Positions 25,919-34,816 of a stretch of DNA of 64,000 nucleotides are shown one piece after another. Position numbers and translations under genes: made by a program. The notes below the pieces were generated by a model that saw only the letters and a list, made by a program, of their open reading frames with translations, was not told the DNA's origin and made no database searches. The stretch's first letter is position 1, and the number at the start of each line of letters is the position of its first letter. The DNA is from Sphingosinicella terrae (GTDB taxonomy: Bacteria > Pseudomonadota > Alphaproteobacteria > Sphingomonadales > Sphingomonadaceae): positions 1 to 64,000 of the forward strand of contig NZ_QDFY01000005.1 of NCBI RefSeq assembly GCF_003347635.1, written 5' to 3'.

Positions 25919-26635
25919 ATGAATCGTTTCGGTCGATATGTGGCGCTCGCCCTCCTGGTTCAATTGGCGGCGGCCTGTTCCGGCGAAAACGAGGCTCCGA
26001 GCCAGACGGAAAATCACCCTGCCGCCGCCCAGGCGCCGGCCGCTCGGACCGAGGCCGCGCAGGCCGACAATCTCGTCCTGGCCTTCGGCGACAGCCTCTA
26101 TGCGGGCTACCGGCTCGGCCAGGACGAGGGCTTCGCACCGATGCTCGAACGCGAGCTCACCGAACGCGGCGTTTCGGCGCGGGTCGTCAATGGCGGCGTA
26201 TCCGGCGACACGACGGCGGCCGGGCTCCAGCGGCTCGCCTTCACGCTCGACGGGCTCGACCGCAAGCCCGACCTCGCTCTGGTCGGCCTGGGCGGCAACG
26301 ACGTGCTGCGCGGCCTCAGCCCCGACGAAACCCGGCGCAACCTCGCCTCGATCCTCGATGAACTGCGCCGCCGGCAGATACCGGTGGTTCTCACCGGCAT
26401 GATGGCCCCGCCCAACATGGGCGCCGACTATGTCGGCCGGTTCAACGCGATCTTTCCGGAGCTCGCTCGCGAACATGGCGCCGATCTCTATCCCTTCTTC
26501 CTCGATGGCGTGATCACCCGGTCGGACCTGCTGCTCGAGGACGGCATCCACCCGAACGCGCAGGGTGTCGCCCTGATCGCCGACCGCGTCGCGCCGGTGG
26601 TGGCCGAGGCGCTGGCGGAAGGGGAGACGGGGTGA
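25919..26635 (+). CDS. tesA: SGNH-hydrolase esterase/thioesterase (TesA-type arylesterase)
   Basis: A 238-residue SGNH hydrolase. The blocks FGDSLYAGYRL (catalytic Ser), NGGVSGDT (Gly), GLGGNDVLRG (Asn) and EDGIHPNAQG (catalytic Asp/His) are all present. The N-terminus VALALLVQLAAAC fits a lipoprotein signal, so the enzyme may be anchored in the cell envelope. AGGAGG precedes the ATG. It hydrolyses acyl esters or thioesters in other bacteria. It is divergent from ybbA with 17 bases between start codons, so at least one promoter must lie within the opposing gene. Confidence 0.93.
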   Translation: MNRFGRYVALALLVQLAAACSGENEAPSQTENHPAAAQAPAARTEAAQADNLVLAFGDSLYAGYRLGQDEGFAPMLERELTERGVSARVVNGGVSGDTTAAGLQRLAFTLDGLDRKPDLALVGLGGNDVLRGLSPDETRRNLASILDELRRRQIPVVLTGMMAPPNMGADYVGRFNAIFPELAREHGADLYPFFLDGVITRSDLLLEDGIHPNAQGVALIADRVAPVVAEALAEGETG

Positions 26636-26659
26636 GCCTGCACCTGAAGTCGCGCCGGC

Positions 26660-27022
26660 TTAGATGACCCCTTCGGCCAGCCGCGCCAGCGCGTCCTTTT
26701 CCAGAGCGTCGAATCGCCAGCGCGCGGCCTGCGACAGTCGTTGGCGCCGCTCGTGGCCCAGTTCGTCCCAGCTCGGCGCGCGGGCATGTTCGGCGCAGCG
26801 GTCCAGGATCGTCGCGAATGCCTGGTTGGAGGTGAGGTGGGCATCCATCGCCTCGTCGCGCTGCATTCCGGTGAAGTGCGCGGCCCATCGGCCGGACCGG
26901 TCATCGATGCAGGCCGTCCAGGCGAGGAGGCCCGGATCGGCGTGAAGCCGGTACCATCGATCATGGGGCGATGCGCACGCGGCGGACATGATGAGAAGAC
27001 TTGCCAGCAACAGCTTGCGCAC
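26660..27022 (-). CDS. Small putative lipoprotein, hypothetical
   Basis: About 120 residues from a GTG at 27022. The N-terminus VRKLLLASLLIMSAAC is a convincing lipoprotein signal with Cys at residue 16. The rest (WTACIDDRSGRWAAHFTGMQ, then ARWRFDALEKDALARLAEGV) is mostly helical without a recognised domain. No strong ribosome site is seen, but the GTG is the only start that preserves the signal sequence. It lies 56 bases downstream of another small secreted protein gene on the same strand. Confidence 0.65.
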   Translation of the reverse strand: MRKLLLASLLIMSAACASPHDRWYRLHADPGLLAWTACIDDRSGRWAAHFTGMQRDEAMDAHLTSNQAFATILDRCAEHARAPSWDELGHERRQRLSQAARWRFDALEKDALARLAEGVI

Positions 27023-27078
27023 AGGGATGCGCTGGCGGCGTGCCGTCGGCTGCGGACGGGCTGGAGCCGCTCGTCCGA

Positions 27079-27432
27079 TCAGCGGCACCGCATCCTGATC
27101 CTGAACGGTGCGCGGGAAAAATCCCGGGCGCTCCATGCCTGAGGTTCCTCGCCATAGCCCCTGAACAGGCGGCCCTTGCAGCTTTGACTGCGGACGCGAA
27201 AGCGGCACCGAGCCGAGCCGTCTCGCTGCCCTCGGCAGTCGAGACCTTCTATCGCGGCGGCCGGAGTGGCGAGTGCGCCGTCGCACTGGTCGATCAACTG
27301 CCGGCACGGCTCGTTCACATACTCGCTATGCGCCTGCGCGATGTCCTGCGCATTGGGCGTATCGCTCGCCTGGGCAGCGGCCAGCACTCCGCTTGTCGGC
27401 AGGATCATAAGGAGGATCGCCAGCCCCTTCAT
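27079..27432 (-). CDS. Small secreted hypothetical protein
   Basis: A 117-residue protein with a signal peptide (KGLAILLMILPTSGVLAAAQA) followed by a short mature domain holding five cysteines (PCRQLIDQC, LDCRG, ARCRF, SQSCKG) plus a C-terminal Cys, suggesting disulfide bonding in the periplasm. No family recognised. It probably shares a transcript with the lipoprotein gene downstream. Confidence 0.65.
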   Translation of the reverse strand: MKGLAILLMILPTSGVLAAAQASDTPNAQDIAQAHSEYVNEPCRQLIDQCDGALATPAAAIEGLDCRGQRDGSARCRFRVRSQSCKGRLFRGYGEEPQAWSARDFSRAPFRIRMRCR

Positions 27433-27499
27433 CCTCCTGGTCTAGCATGCGGCGAGGCGGGTCCGCCATGCCGGCTTGCGCCGACGCGTTCGCACGCCT

Positions 27500-28164
27500 T
27501 TATCGCCGCCCCAGCCAGATCACGTGCCGCGCGCCCTTGCGCCCGCGCGCCCGCACGATTTCCTCCTCGACCCGGAAGCCCGCCCGGCGCAGGCGCGCGG
27601 CGAAGGCGGCGTCCGGCGCGGCCGACCACACGGCCAGCACCCCGTCGGGGCGAAGCGCCGTCCGCGCTGCGGCGAGCCCGGCCTTATCGTAGAGCCGATC
27701 ATTGGTCTCGACCGTCAGTCCGTCCGGCCCGTTATCGACGTCGAGCAGAATGGCGTCATGAGCGTTGTTCGCCTGTCGATCAGCGACGCCACGTCCGCCT
27801 GCACCACCTCCACCCGCGGATCATCGAGCGACCCGCCGAAGACCTCCGCCATGGGCTCTCGAGCCCATTCGACCACCGCCGGCACCAGCTCGGCGACGGT
27901 GACTTGCGCTTCCGGCGGCAGCCGATCCAGCGCGGCGCGCAGGGTGAAGCCCATGCCGAGGCCGCCGATCAGCACCGAGGGCGCTTTCCTCCCGCCGATC
28001 CGCGCCAGCGCCAGCTCGGCCAGCGCCTGTTCGGACCCGCTGACCCGGCTGTTCATCAGCTCGTTGCCGCCGAGCATGATCGAATATTCCTCGCCGCGCC
28101 GGAACAGCTTGAGCTCGCCGCCGCCGGGGAGGGGAGCCGTGTCGATCAGCAGGCGGGGTATCAT
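27500..28164 (-). pseudogene. Spermidine synthase-like methyltransferase-fold gene, frameshifted
   Basis: Reading from ATG 28164, the first frame gives SIMLGGNELMNSR, VLIGGLGMGFTLRAAL (cofactor loop) and AELVPAVVEWAR, typical of the SpeE-like superfamily, up to ADVASLID. The conserved continuation, AHDAILLDVDNGPDGL then LRPDGVLAVWSA, appears in another frame and runs to TAA at 27500-27502. One base appears to be missing near 27755-27785. Restoring one base gives about 221 residues with a normal end. Either a real loss-of-function indel or a sequencing error. No homopolymer marks the site. It stands alone, with no polyamine genes beside it. Confidence 0.75.
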
Positions 28165-28262
28165 CGCGCCCGCTCCTAGGGCTTCGAGCCGGCAATTGCA
28201 TCCTTGCCGTCCGGAAAGAGGGACCTTGACCCCGCCCCGGAACCCCGGTTGGGCGGCCGGCA

Positions 28263-29447
28263 ATGTCCCCTCCCGATCCCGCTTATGATGCGATCGTCAT
28301 CGGCGCCGGCGCCGCCGGGCTGTTCTGCGCCGCGATGGCCGGCCAGCGCGGGCGCCGGGTCCTGCTCGTCGACCATGCCGATCGGCCTGGCAAGAAGATC
28401 CTTATCTCGGGCGGCGGTCGCTGCAACTTCACCAATGTCGGTGCCGGCCCCGAAAACTATCTCTCCGCCAACCCCCACTTCGCCCGATCCGCGCTCAGCC
28501 GCTACACGCCGCAGGATTTCATCGACCTGGTCGAGCGTCACCGCATCGCCTGGCACGAGAAGACGCTTGGCCAGCTCTTCTGCGACGGATCGGCGCGCCA
28601 GATCGTCGACATGCTGCTCGACGAGTGCGCGCAAGGCGGGGTCGAGCTCGCCTTCGGCCGGACTGTTTCGTCGCTCGACCATGGCGACGGCCGCTTTCGC
28701 ATCGGCGTCGGCAACCGCACGGCCTTGGCCCCCGCTCTGGTGCTCGCCACCGGCGGGCTGTCCATTCCCAAGCTGGGCGCGACCGGTTTCGCCTATGAGG
28801 TCGCCCGCCGCTTCGGATTGAAGATCGTCGAGCCGCGGCCGGCTCTGGTGCCGCTGACGCTCGGTCCGGACGAGGCCTTGTTCCGCACCTTGTCGGGCGT
28901 TGCCGCGGAGGTCGCGGTCCGGTGCGGTCCGGCCGCTTTTCGTGAAGCCGCCTTGTTCACCCACCGTGGCCTGTCCGGACCCGCGATCCTGCAAATCTCC
29001 TCTTACTGGCGCCATGGCGAGGCGATCGAGGTCGATTTCGTGCCGGACCAGGCGCCAGGCTGGCTGCGCGAGGCGAAAATGGCGCGGCCGCGCATCACCC
29101 TGCGCCGGCTGCTCGCCGAGCCGCTGCCGGCGCGGCTGGCGGAGGCGCTGGCGGAGCGGTTGGGCCTCGAGGGAGAGCTCGCCAACCTGCCCGACCGGCG
29201 CCTGGAGGCGGCCGAGCAGGCCCTGCGGCGATGGCCGTTCGCGCCCAACGGGACCGAAGGCTTCGCCAAGGCCGAGGTGACGATCGGCGGCATCGCCACC
29301 GCGGGCCTGTCCTCGCGGACGATGGCGGCCGAGCGGGTGCCCGGGCTGCACGCGATCGGCGAGGCGGTGGACGTGACCGGCTGGCTGGGCGGCTACAATT
29401 TCCAGTGGGCCTGGGCGAGCGCCTGGGCCTGCGCCCAGATACTATAG
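28263..29447 (+). CDS. BaiN/HI0933-family FAD-dependent oxidoreductase
   Basis: A 394-residue flavoprotein. The N-terminal FAD site IVIGAGAAGLFCA and the signature GKKILISGGGRCNFTN define the HI0933/YhiN family, as does the C-terminal VTGWLGGYNFQWAWASAW. BaiN members from gut bacteria have been linked to bile-acid dehydroxylation, but most relatives are uncharacterised and the proteobacterial role is unknown. Complete length and normal codon use. Confidence 0.9.
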   Translation: MSPPDPAYDAIVIGAGAAGLFCAAMAGQRGRRVLLVDHADRPGKKILISGGGRCNFTNVGAGPENYLSANPHFARSALSRYTPQDFIDLVERHRIAWHEKTLGQLFCDGSARQIVDMLLDECAQGGVELAFGRTVSSLDHGDGRFRIGVGNRTALAPALVLATGGLSIPKLGATGFAYEVARRFGLKIVEPRPALVPLTLGPDEALFRTLSGVAAEVAVRCGPAAFREAALFTHRGLSGPAILQISSYWRHGEAIEVDFVPDQAPGWLREAKMARPRITLRRLLAEPLPARLAEALAERLGLEGELANLPDRRLEAAEQALRRWPFAPNGTEGFAKAEVTIGGIATAGLSSRTMAAERVPGLHAIGEAVDVTGWLGGYNFQWAWASAWACAQIL

Positions 29448-29461
29448 CTCAGCGCTGTAGC

Positions 29462-29703
29462 TTACCATTTCCGGGCGAACTCCGTCCGCAGCACCGGGCC
29501 TTTTATCGAGTCGTGGCGGCAGTCGATCGCCTGCGGGTCGCCGGTCAGGCGGATGCGCTTGATCGCCAGGCCGCGTTTCAGCGTCTGGTTCTTCCCTCAA
29601 GGTCCAACTCGACCGGGAAACGGTCGCCGCTTCGCGGTCCGCCGGAGGCGGCGGCTGGCGGCGTCGATCGGCTCGGCCGGGCTTTCCGACTCGGCCTTGC
29701 CAT
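29462..29703 (-). pseudogene. Possible small frameshifted gene
   Basis: From ATG 29703 a proline-rich frame runs through GDRFPVELDLEG and stops after 41 codons. In the next frame a segment without a normal start continues KNQTLKRGLAIKRIRL, then IDCRHDS and GPVLRTEFARKW before TAA at 29462-29464. The second part looks protein-like rather than random. Adding one G to the GGG run near 29593-29597 would join them into about 80 residues. I recognise no family. It could equally be non-coding sequence; if not, the gene would be divergent from marR across the palindromic operator. Confidence 0.3.
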
Positions 29704-29707
29704 TGAC

Positions 29708-29727
29708 ATAATAAGTATGCTTATTAT
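29708..29727. promoter_or_regulatory. 20-bp MarR-type operator
   Basis: ATAATAAG-TATG-CTTATTAT has perfect 8-bp arms and a 4-base centre and is strikingly AT-rich in this GC-rich region. TTGACA at 29703-29708 abuts it as a -35 candidate. It ends ten bases before the ATG at 29738. Binding here by the MarR product would block the marR-emrAB promoter, the usual autoregulatory arrangement. Confidence 0.75.
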
Positions 29728-29737
29728 GTGTGCGCCC

Positions 29738-30178
29738 ATGGAAAGATTCGCTTTCGAGGTCGCCGAGACCGCACGGTTCATCCGCCGCGAGGCCAACCGC
29801 CGCGCGGCCATACTCGGCTCGACCGGCGCCCAGTGGCGGGTGCTCGCCCGCCTCAGCCGCCGCGACGGCCTGCGCCAGATCGAGCTCGCCGAAGCGCTCG
29901 ACGTGGAGCCGATCACTTTGTGCCGCATGGTCGACCGGCTCGAGCAGGCCGGCCTCGTCGAACGGCGCAAGGACCCGGAGGATCGCCGCGCCTGGCGGAT
30001 CCATCTGACCGAGGCGGCGGCGCCGGTCATGAACGAGCTGCAGGCAATGGGCGACGCCTTCCATGACGACATGCTGCGCGGGATCCCGGCGGCCGACCTC
30101 GCCGTGGTGCGGGGCGTGTTCGATCGGATCCGCGCCAATCTCGCCGACCTCGATCGGCCGATGGAGGAAGTTGCGTGA
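29738..30178 (+). CDS. MarR family transcriptional regulator
   Basis: About 146 residues with a winged helix (GAQWRVLARLSRRDGLRQIELAEAL, then TLCRMVDRLEQAGLVERR and DPEDRRAW wing). ATG at 29738 is the best start; in-frame ATGs at 29717 and 29726 lie inside the palindromic operator. No ribosome site precedes 29738, and if TTGACA at 29703 is the -35 element, transcription would begin close to this ATG, so a leaderless message is possible. First gene of an operon with emrA- and emrB-like genes, so it is probably the pump's repressor, released by a pump substrate. Confidence 0.9.
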   Translation: MERFAFEVAETARFIRREANRRAAILGSTGAQWRVLARLSRRDGLRQIELAEALDVEPITLCRMVDRLEQAGLVERRKDPEDRRAWRIHLTEAAAPVMNELQAMGDAFHDDMLRGIPAADLAVVRGVFDRIRANLADLDRPMEEVA

Positions 30179-31266
30179 GCCGCGTGAAGGAGAAAGCTCC
30201 GAGCGAGCCGTTGCTGACCGAAGCCGACGCCGCCGAGCCGCCGCGGCCGGCGCGCCGCTGGCGCCTCGTGCTGATGCTGTCCGTGCCGCTGTTGCTGGCG
30301 GTCGCCGGCGGCTGGTACTGGCTGACCTCTGGTCGTTACGTCTCTACCGACAATGCCTATGTCCAGCAGGACATGGTGCCGGTCGCGCCCGAGGTGAACG
30401 GCGTCATCGGCGAAGTGGCGGTCCGCGAGAACCAGTTCGTCCGCAAGGGCGACCTCCTGTTCCGGATCGATCCGCGGCCCTACCGCATCGCCTTGGCCGA
30501 GGCCGAGGCGCAGATCGCCGCGGCGGAGGTCCAGGTGAACCAGCTCGCCACCCAGTCGCAAGGGACCGCCGCCGACATTGCCGGCGCGCAGGCCAATCTC
30601 GAATTCACCCAGCGCGAGCTCGGTCGCTATCAGGCTCTGCTCGACCGCGGCTTCACCACCCGCGCCCGCTACGATTCCGCGCTGCACGACGTCCAGGAAG
30701 CGCGCGAGCGCCTCGCCAATGCCCGCGCGGCGGCGGCGACGGCGCGCTCCGCCCTTCGCGGCGGCGGCTCCGCCAACGAGCCGGCCGTGCGCGCCGCCCG
30801 GGTGGCGCGCGAGCAGGCTTTGCTCAACCTGCGGCGGACCGAGATCAGGGCGCCTTCGGACGGCTTCGTCAGCCAGACCGACCGGCTCCAGGCCGGGGCC
30901 GCGGTCGTCTCCGGGGTGCCGGTGGTCACGCTCGTCCGGCGCGACACCACCTATGTCGAGGCCAATTACAAGGAGACCGATCTCGCCGGCATGTATGTCG
31001 GCCAGGCGGCCGACATCGAGCTCGACGCCTATCCGGGCCTGCACGTGCGCGGCCATGTCGCCAGCATCGGCGCCGGCACCGGATCGCAATTCTCCGTGCT
31101 CCCGGCTCAGAATGCGACCGGCAACTGGGTCAAGGTCACCCAGCGTGTGCCCGTCCGCATCGCCATCGACGGCGCACCCGACCGGCCCCTTATCGCCGGC
31201 CTGTCGGCCGAGGTTACCGTCGACACGCAGCCGCGCGCCGAGCGCCGCGAGACCGCGAGCCGATAG
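30175..31266 (+). CDS. HlyD/EmrA-family membrane fusion protein
   Basis: A 363-residue periplasmic adaptor. One N-terminal membrane helix (LVLMLSVPLLLAVAGGWYWL) is followed by STDNAYVQQDMVPVAPEVNG (EmrA lipoyl half), a long alpha hairpin (about residues 105-200) and the barrel domain LVRRDTTYVEANYKETDL. It links an inner-membrane MFS pump to an outer-membrane channel. The GTG start overlaps the marR stop (GTGA). No TolC-type gene is adjacent. Confidence 0.9.
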   Translation: MSRVKEKAPSEPLLTEADAAEPPRPARRWRLVLMLSVPLLLAVAGGWYWLTSGRYVSTDNAYVQQDMVPVAPEVNGVIGEVAVRENQFVRKGDLLFRIDPRPYRIALAEAEAQIAAAEVQVNQLATQSQGTAADIAGAQANLEFTQRELGRYQALLDRGFTTRARYDSALHDVQEARERLANARAAAATARSALRGGGSANEPAVRAARVAREQALLNLRRTEIRAPSDGFVSQTDRLQAGAAVVSGVPVVTLVRRDTTYVEANYKETDLAGMYVGQAADIELDAYPGLHVRGHVASIGAGTGSQFSVLPAQNATGNWVKVTQRVPVRIAIDGAPDRPLIAGLSAEVTVDTQPRAERRETASR

Positions 31267-31279
31267 GCCGCTTCCCGAA

Positions 31280-32797
31280 ATGGACGCCCATCAGATCTCG
31301 CCGATGGAGCGCGGCCTCGCCATGGCCGCGCTCATCCTGGCGATGCTGATGCAGGTGCTCGACACCACCATCGCCAATGTCGCGCTGCCGCACATGCAGA
31401 CCAGCCTCGGCGCGACCCGCGACTCCGTCAATTGGGTGCTGACCAGTTACATCGTCGCCAGCGCCATCTTCATCCCGATCACCGGCTGGCTCGCCGACAA
31501 GGTCGGCCGGCGTCCGCTTTTCATCTGGTCGGTGGCCGCGTTCACTTTCGCCTCCGTCCTCTGCGCGATGGCGCAGAACCTGACCGAGATGGTCCTCTTC
31601 CGCGCCGCCCAGGGTGTCGCCGGCGCCTTCATCGTCCCCCTGGCGCAGGCGACGATGCTCGATATCAATCCGCGCGAGAAGCACGCCCGCGCCATGGCGA
31701 TCTTCGGCGCCGGCGTCATGATCGGCCCGATCCTGGGGCCGGTCCTCGGCGGCTGGCTCACCGACAATTTCAACTGGCGCTGGGTGTTCCTCGTCAACCT
31801 GCCGGTCGGCGTGCTGGCGATCGCGATGATGATCCGTTTCCTTCCGGCGACGCCCAGGCGCGATCGACGCTTCGACTTGTTCGGGTTCGCCCTGCTGGCG
31901 CTGGCCCTGGGCTCGCTTCAGATGATGCTGGACCGCGGCGAGCAGGTCGACTGGCTCGAGAGCTGGGAAATCTGGGTCGAGGGCGGGCTGGCGATCGCCG
32001 CCGCGTGGATGTTCACGGTGCACATGCTCACCGCGCGCGACCCCTTGTTCGATCCCAAGATGTTCAGGGATCGCAACTTCTCCGTCGGGCTGCTGTTCAT
32101 GGCGGTGACCGGGGTGATGCTGCTGGCGGGGCTCGCCTTGCTGCCGCCCTTGCTCCAGGGCCTGTTCGGCTATTCGGTGCTCCAGTCCGGCATCCTCACC
32201 ATGCCCCGCGGCGTCGGCACGCTGATCGCGATGATCCTGTCCAGCCGCCTCATCGGGCGGATCGATTCCCGGCTCATCGTCCTTGCCGGCATGTCGCTGA
32301 TGGCGCTGTCGCTCTACCAGATGAGCGGCTTCTCCCTCGACATGGATTCGCGGCCGGTGATCGTCAGCGGCCTCATCCAGGGGCTCGGCATCGGCTTCGT
32401 CTTCGTGCCGCTCAACACAGTCGCCTTCGCGACGATGGACGCGCGCTTCCGCACCGCCGGCGCGAGCCTGTTCAACCTGTCGCGCAGCATCGGCGGCTCG
32501 ATCGGCATCTCGATGGTGTCGGCCTTCCTGGCGCGCAACCTCCAGGTCAGCCATGCGGACCTGGCGGCGCATGTCACGCCCTATTCGCTGCCGCCGGTCA
32601 GCGTCAACGCGACCCAGGCCGCACCGCCTCTGTCCGGCGTCGCGCTCGCGGCGCTCGATGCCGAGATCAACCGCCAGGCGCAGATGATCGCCTTCATCGA
32701 CGATTTTCACCTGATGATGCTGATCACCCTCTCGGCGATGCCGCTGCTGCTCCTGCTCAGGCGCTACCGGCCGGGAGCGTCGGGCGCGGGCGGCTGA
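31280..32797 (+). CDS. MFS drug efflux transporter, EmrB/DHA2 family
   Basis: About 505 residues and around 14 predicted membrane helices. It starts LAMAALILAMLMQVLDTTIANVALP (DHA2 motif D1), has GWLADKVGRRPLF (motif A) and GPVLGGWLTDNFNWRWVFLVNLPVG (motif C region), all typical of EmrB. It would export hydrophobic compounds by proton antiport with the upstream EmrA-like adaptor. It begins 14 bases after emrA and is the last gene of the MarR-controlled operon. Confidence 0.92.
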   Translation: MDAHQISPMERGLAMAALILAMLMQVLDTTIANVALPHMQTSLGATRDSVNWVLTSYIVASAIFIPITGWLADKVGRRPLFIWSVAAFTFASVLCAMAQNLTEMVLFRAAQGVAGAFIVPLAQATMLDINPREKHARAMAIFGAGVMIGPILGPVLGGWLTDNFNWRWVFLVNLPVGVLAIAMMIRFLPATPRRDRRFDLFGFALLALALGSLQMMLDRGEQVDWLESWEIWVEGGLAIAAAWMFTVHMLTARDPLFDPKMFRDRNFSVGLLFMAVTGVMLLAGLALLPPLLQGLFGYSVLQSGILTMPRGVGTLIAMILSSRLIGRIDSRLIVLAGMSLMALSLYQMSGFSLDMDSRPVIVSGLIQGLGIGFVFVPLNTVAFATMDARFRTAGASLFNLSRSIGGSIGISMVSAFLARNLQVSHADLAAHVTPYSLPPVSVNATQAAPPLSGVALAALDAEINRQAQMIAFIDDFHLMMLITLSAMPLLLLLRRYRPGASGAGG

Positions 32798-32830
32798 CGA
32801 TCCGTCCGGTTCGCGGCTCGCAAGGCAAGG

Positions 32831-33367
32831 CTACCGGCCGTCACGGAATCCGGCCAGCTCCTCTTCGAGCATGTCCTCCGGGAGCGTGGCGCCGTTGCGG
32901 CGCAGCTCGCTATCCATGTCCAGCAGCCGCCGCTTCATCCGCGACAGGATGTCCTCCATCGCCGCGATCTCGTCGGCGCTGATTCCCGCCATCATCTCCC
33001 GGTTCAGCGCCGCTGCCTGATCCTGGATCGACGCCAGCAGCTTCGCGCCGGCCGGCGCCAGCTCGACCCGCTTGGCACGCCGGTCGACGGGATCGGGACG
33101 GCGGACGATATAGCCGTTGCATTCCAGCCGATCGAGCAGCCCGCCGAGCGCGACCTTGCCGATGTCGAGCAGGCGGGCGAGCTCGGTCTGCATCATGCCC
33201 TCTCCCTCGTCGCGGGAAAGGTTGGCCAGAACCCACCATTGCGACCGGGTAATGCCGAGCGGACCCAGCGCCTTGTCGACGACGGTGCGCCGCAGCCTCG
33301 ACACGTCGTGGATGAGGAAACCGAGGCGGAACTGGCCGGGCTTCAATTGGATCCTTGTCTCCGGCAT
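32831..33367 (-). CDS. MarR family transcriptional regulator
   Basis: About 178 residues from ATG 33367. Helix-turn-helix core LGITRSQWWVLANLSRDEGEGM, then LLDIGKVALGGLLDRLECNGYI with a RRPDPVDRRAKRVEL wing. The C-terminal tail is longer than in typical MarR proteins and acidic (DMLEEELAGF). It is convergent with emrB and divergent from the AlaC-like gene across about 258 bases in which no gene was seen. Its target is unknown; it is not the same protein as the pump regulator at 29738. Confidence 0.88.
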   Translation of the reverse strand: MPETRIQLKPGQFRLGFLIHDVSRLRRTVVDKALGPLGITRSQWWVLANLSRDEGEGMMQTELARLLDIGKVALGGLLDRLECNGYIVRRPDPVDRRAKRVELAPAGAKLLASIQDQAAALNREMMAGISADEIAAMEDILSRMKRRLLDMDSELRRNGATLPEDMLEEELAGFRDGR

Positions 33368-33625
33368 GCGCGCGAAATCCTTCCCCCTGAAAGACGTTAA
33401 GGACGATCTTCTTTCCGCCGCCCTGGCTCCGGCAAGGAAAGGAGGGCCTATAGCCAAGGTCGACTGTCGTTGGCGAGCCTGTCCTTGCAGAAAAGCCGGT
33501 CGGCGCGGAGCGCGAGCGGCCAGCCGCCCGCGCGAACGGACGACATGGCTTCGAAGCGCCTTGCGCCGTTCTCGAACCTGCGTCAGGCTTGCGCGGCGCG
33601 CTGTGCGCCAGCAACGGAGTCCGTC

Positions 33626-34816
33626 TTGACCGAGGAATTCTACCGCATCCGCCGCCTGCCGCCCTACGTGTTCGCCGAAGTGAACGCGATGAAGGCGGCC
33701 GCGCGAGCGCGCGGGGAGGATATCATCGACCTCGGCATGGGCAATCCGGACGGGGCGCCGCCCGCTCATGTCGTCGAGAAGCTCGCGGAGGTCGCCCGCG
33801 ATCCCCGCGCCCATCGCTATTCGGCGTCGCGCGGCATACCCGGTCTGCGGCGGGCTCAGGCCGCTTATTATCAGCGGCGCTTCGGCGTCGATCTCGATTG
33901 CGAGCGCGAGGTGATCGTCACGTTGGGCTCGAAGGAGGGCCTCGCCAACCTCGCCCAGGCGATCACCGCGCCCGGCGACGTGGTGCTGGCGCCCAATCCC
34001 TCTTATCCCATCCACCAGTTCGGCTTCATCATCGCCGGAGCGGCGATCCGCTCGATTCCGGCGGCGCCCGGCCCCGATTTCTTCGACAGCCTCGATCGGG
34101 CGGTGCGCTTCACCGCGCCCAAGCCGACGGTGCTGGTGATCGGCTATCCGTCCAATCCGACCGCTTATGTCGCCGATCTCGCTTTCTACGAGCAAGTCGT
34201 CGCCTTCGCCCGCGATCACGGCCTGTGGGTGATCAGCGATCTCGCTTATGCCGAGATCTATTTCGGCGAGAAGCCGACGCCGTCGATCCTGCAGGTGCCG
34301 GGCGCAAAGCAGGTCGCGGTCGAATTCACGTCGATGTCGAAGACCTATTCGATGGCCGGGTGGCGGATCGGCTTCGCGGTCGGCAATCCGGAGCTGATCG
34401 GCGCCCTCGGCCGGGTGAAATCCTATCTCGATTACGGCGCCTTCACGCCGATCCAGGCGGCCGCGGTCGCGGCGCTGAACGGCCCGCAGGACATTATCGA
34501 GGCGAACCGGCGTCTCTACCGGTCGCGCCGGGACACCCTCGTCGAATGCTTCGGACGGGCGGGCTGGGACATTCCGCCGCCGGAGGCGAGCATGTTCGCC
34601 TGGGCGCCGATACCCGAGCCGTTCCGCCATCTCGGCTCGATGGAATTCTCGAAGCGGCTGCTCGCCGAGGGCGGCGTCGCCGTCAGCCCCGGAGTCGGAT
34701 TCGGCGAGGAAGGAGAGGGCTTCGTCCGCATCGCCCTGGTCGAGAACGAGCAGCGTATCCGCCAGGCGGCGCGCGGCGTGAAGCAATTGCTCTCCGGAGC
34801 GAGGGCGGCGGCATGA
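33626..34816 (+). CDS. alaC: PLP-dependent aminotransferase (AlaC-like, class I/II)
   Basis: About 396 residues. The N-terminus TEEFYRIRRLPPYVFAEVN matches AlaC-type glutamate-pyruvate aminotransferases. The PLP lysine is in TSMSKTYSMAGWRIGFAVG, GYPSNPTAYVA and DLAYAEIYF are fold-type I landmarks, and VRIALVENEQRIRQA closes the protein. TTG at 33626 is preferred because it matches the family start and has CGGAG upstream; the frame is open further up, with an ATG at 33545. It makes alanine from pyruvate and glutamate. Its stop overlaps the next gene as ATGA. Confidence 0.9.
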   Translation: MTEEFYRIRRLPPYVFAEVNAMKAAARARGEDIIDLGMGNPDGAPPAHVVEKLAEVARDPRAHRYSASRGIPGLRRAQAAYYQRRFGVDLDCEREVIVTLGSKEGLANLAQAITAPGDVVLAPNPSYPIHQFGFIIAGAAIRSIPAAPGPDFFDSLDRAVRFTAPKPTVLVIGYPSNPTAYVADLAFYEQVVAFARDHGLWVISDLAYAEIYFGEKPTPSILQVPGAKQVAVEFTSMSKTYSMAGWRIGFAVGNPELIGALGRVKSYLDYGAFTPIQAAAVAALNGPQDIIEANRRLYRSRRDTLVECFGRAGWDIPPPEASMFAWAPIPEPFRHLGSMEFSKRLLAEGGVAVSPGVGFGEEGEGFVRIALVENEQRIRQAARGVKQLLSGARAAA

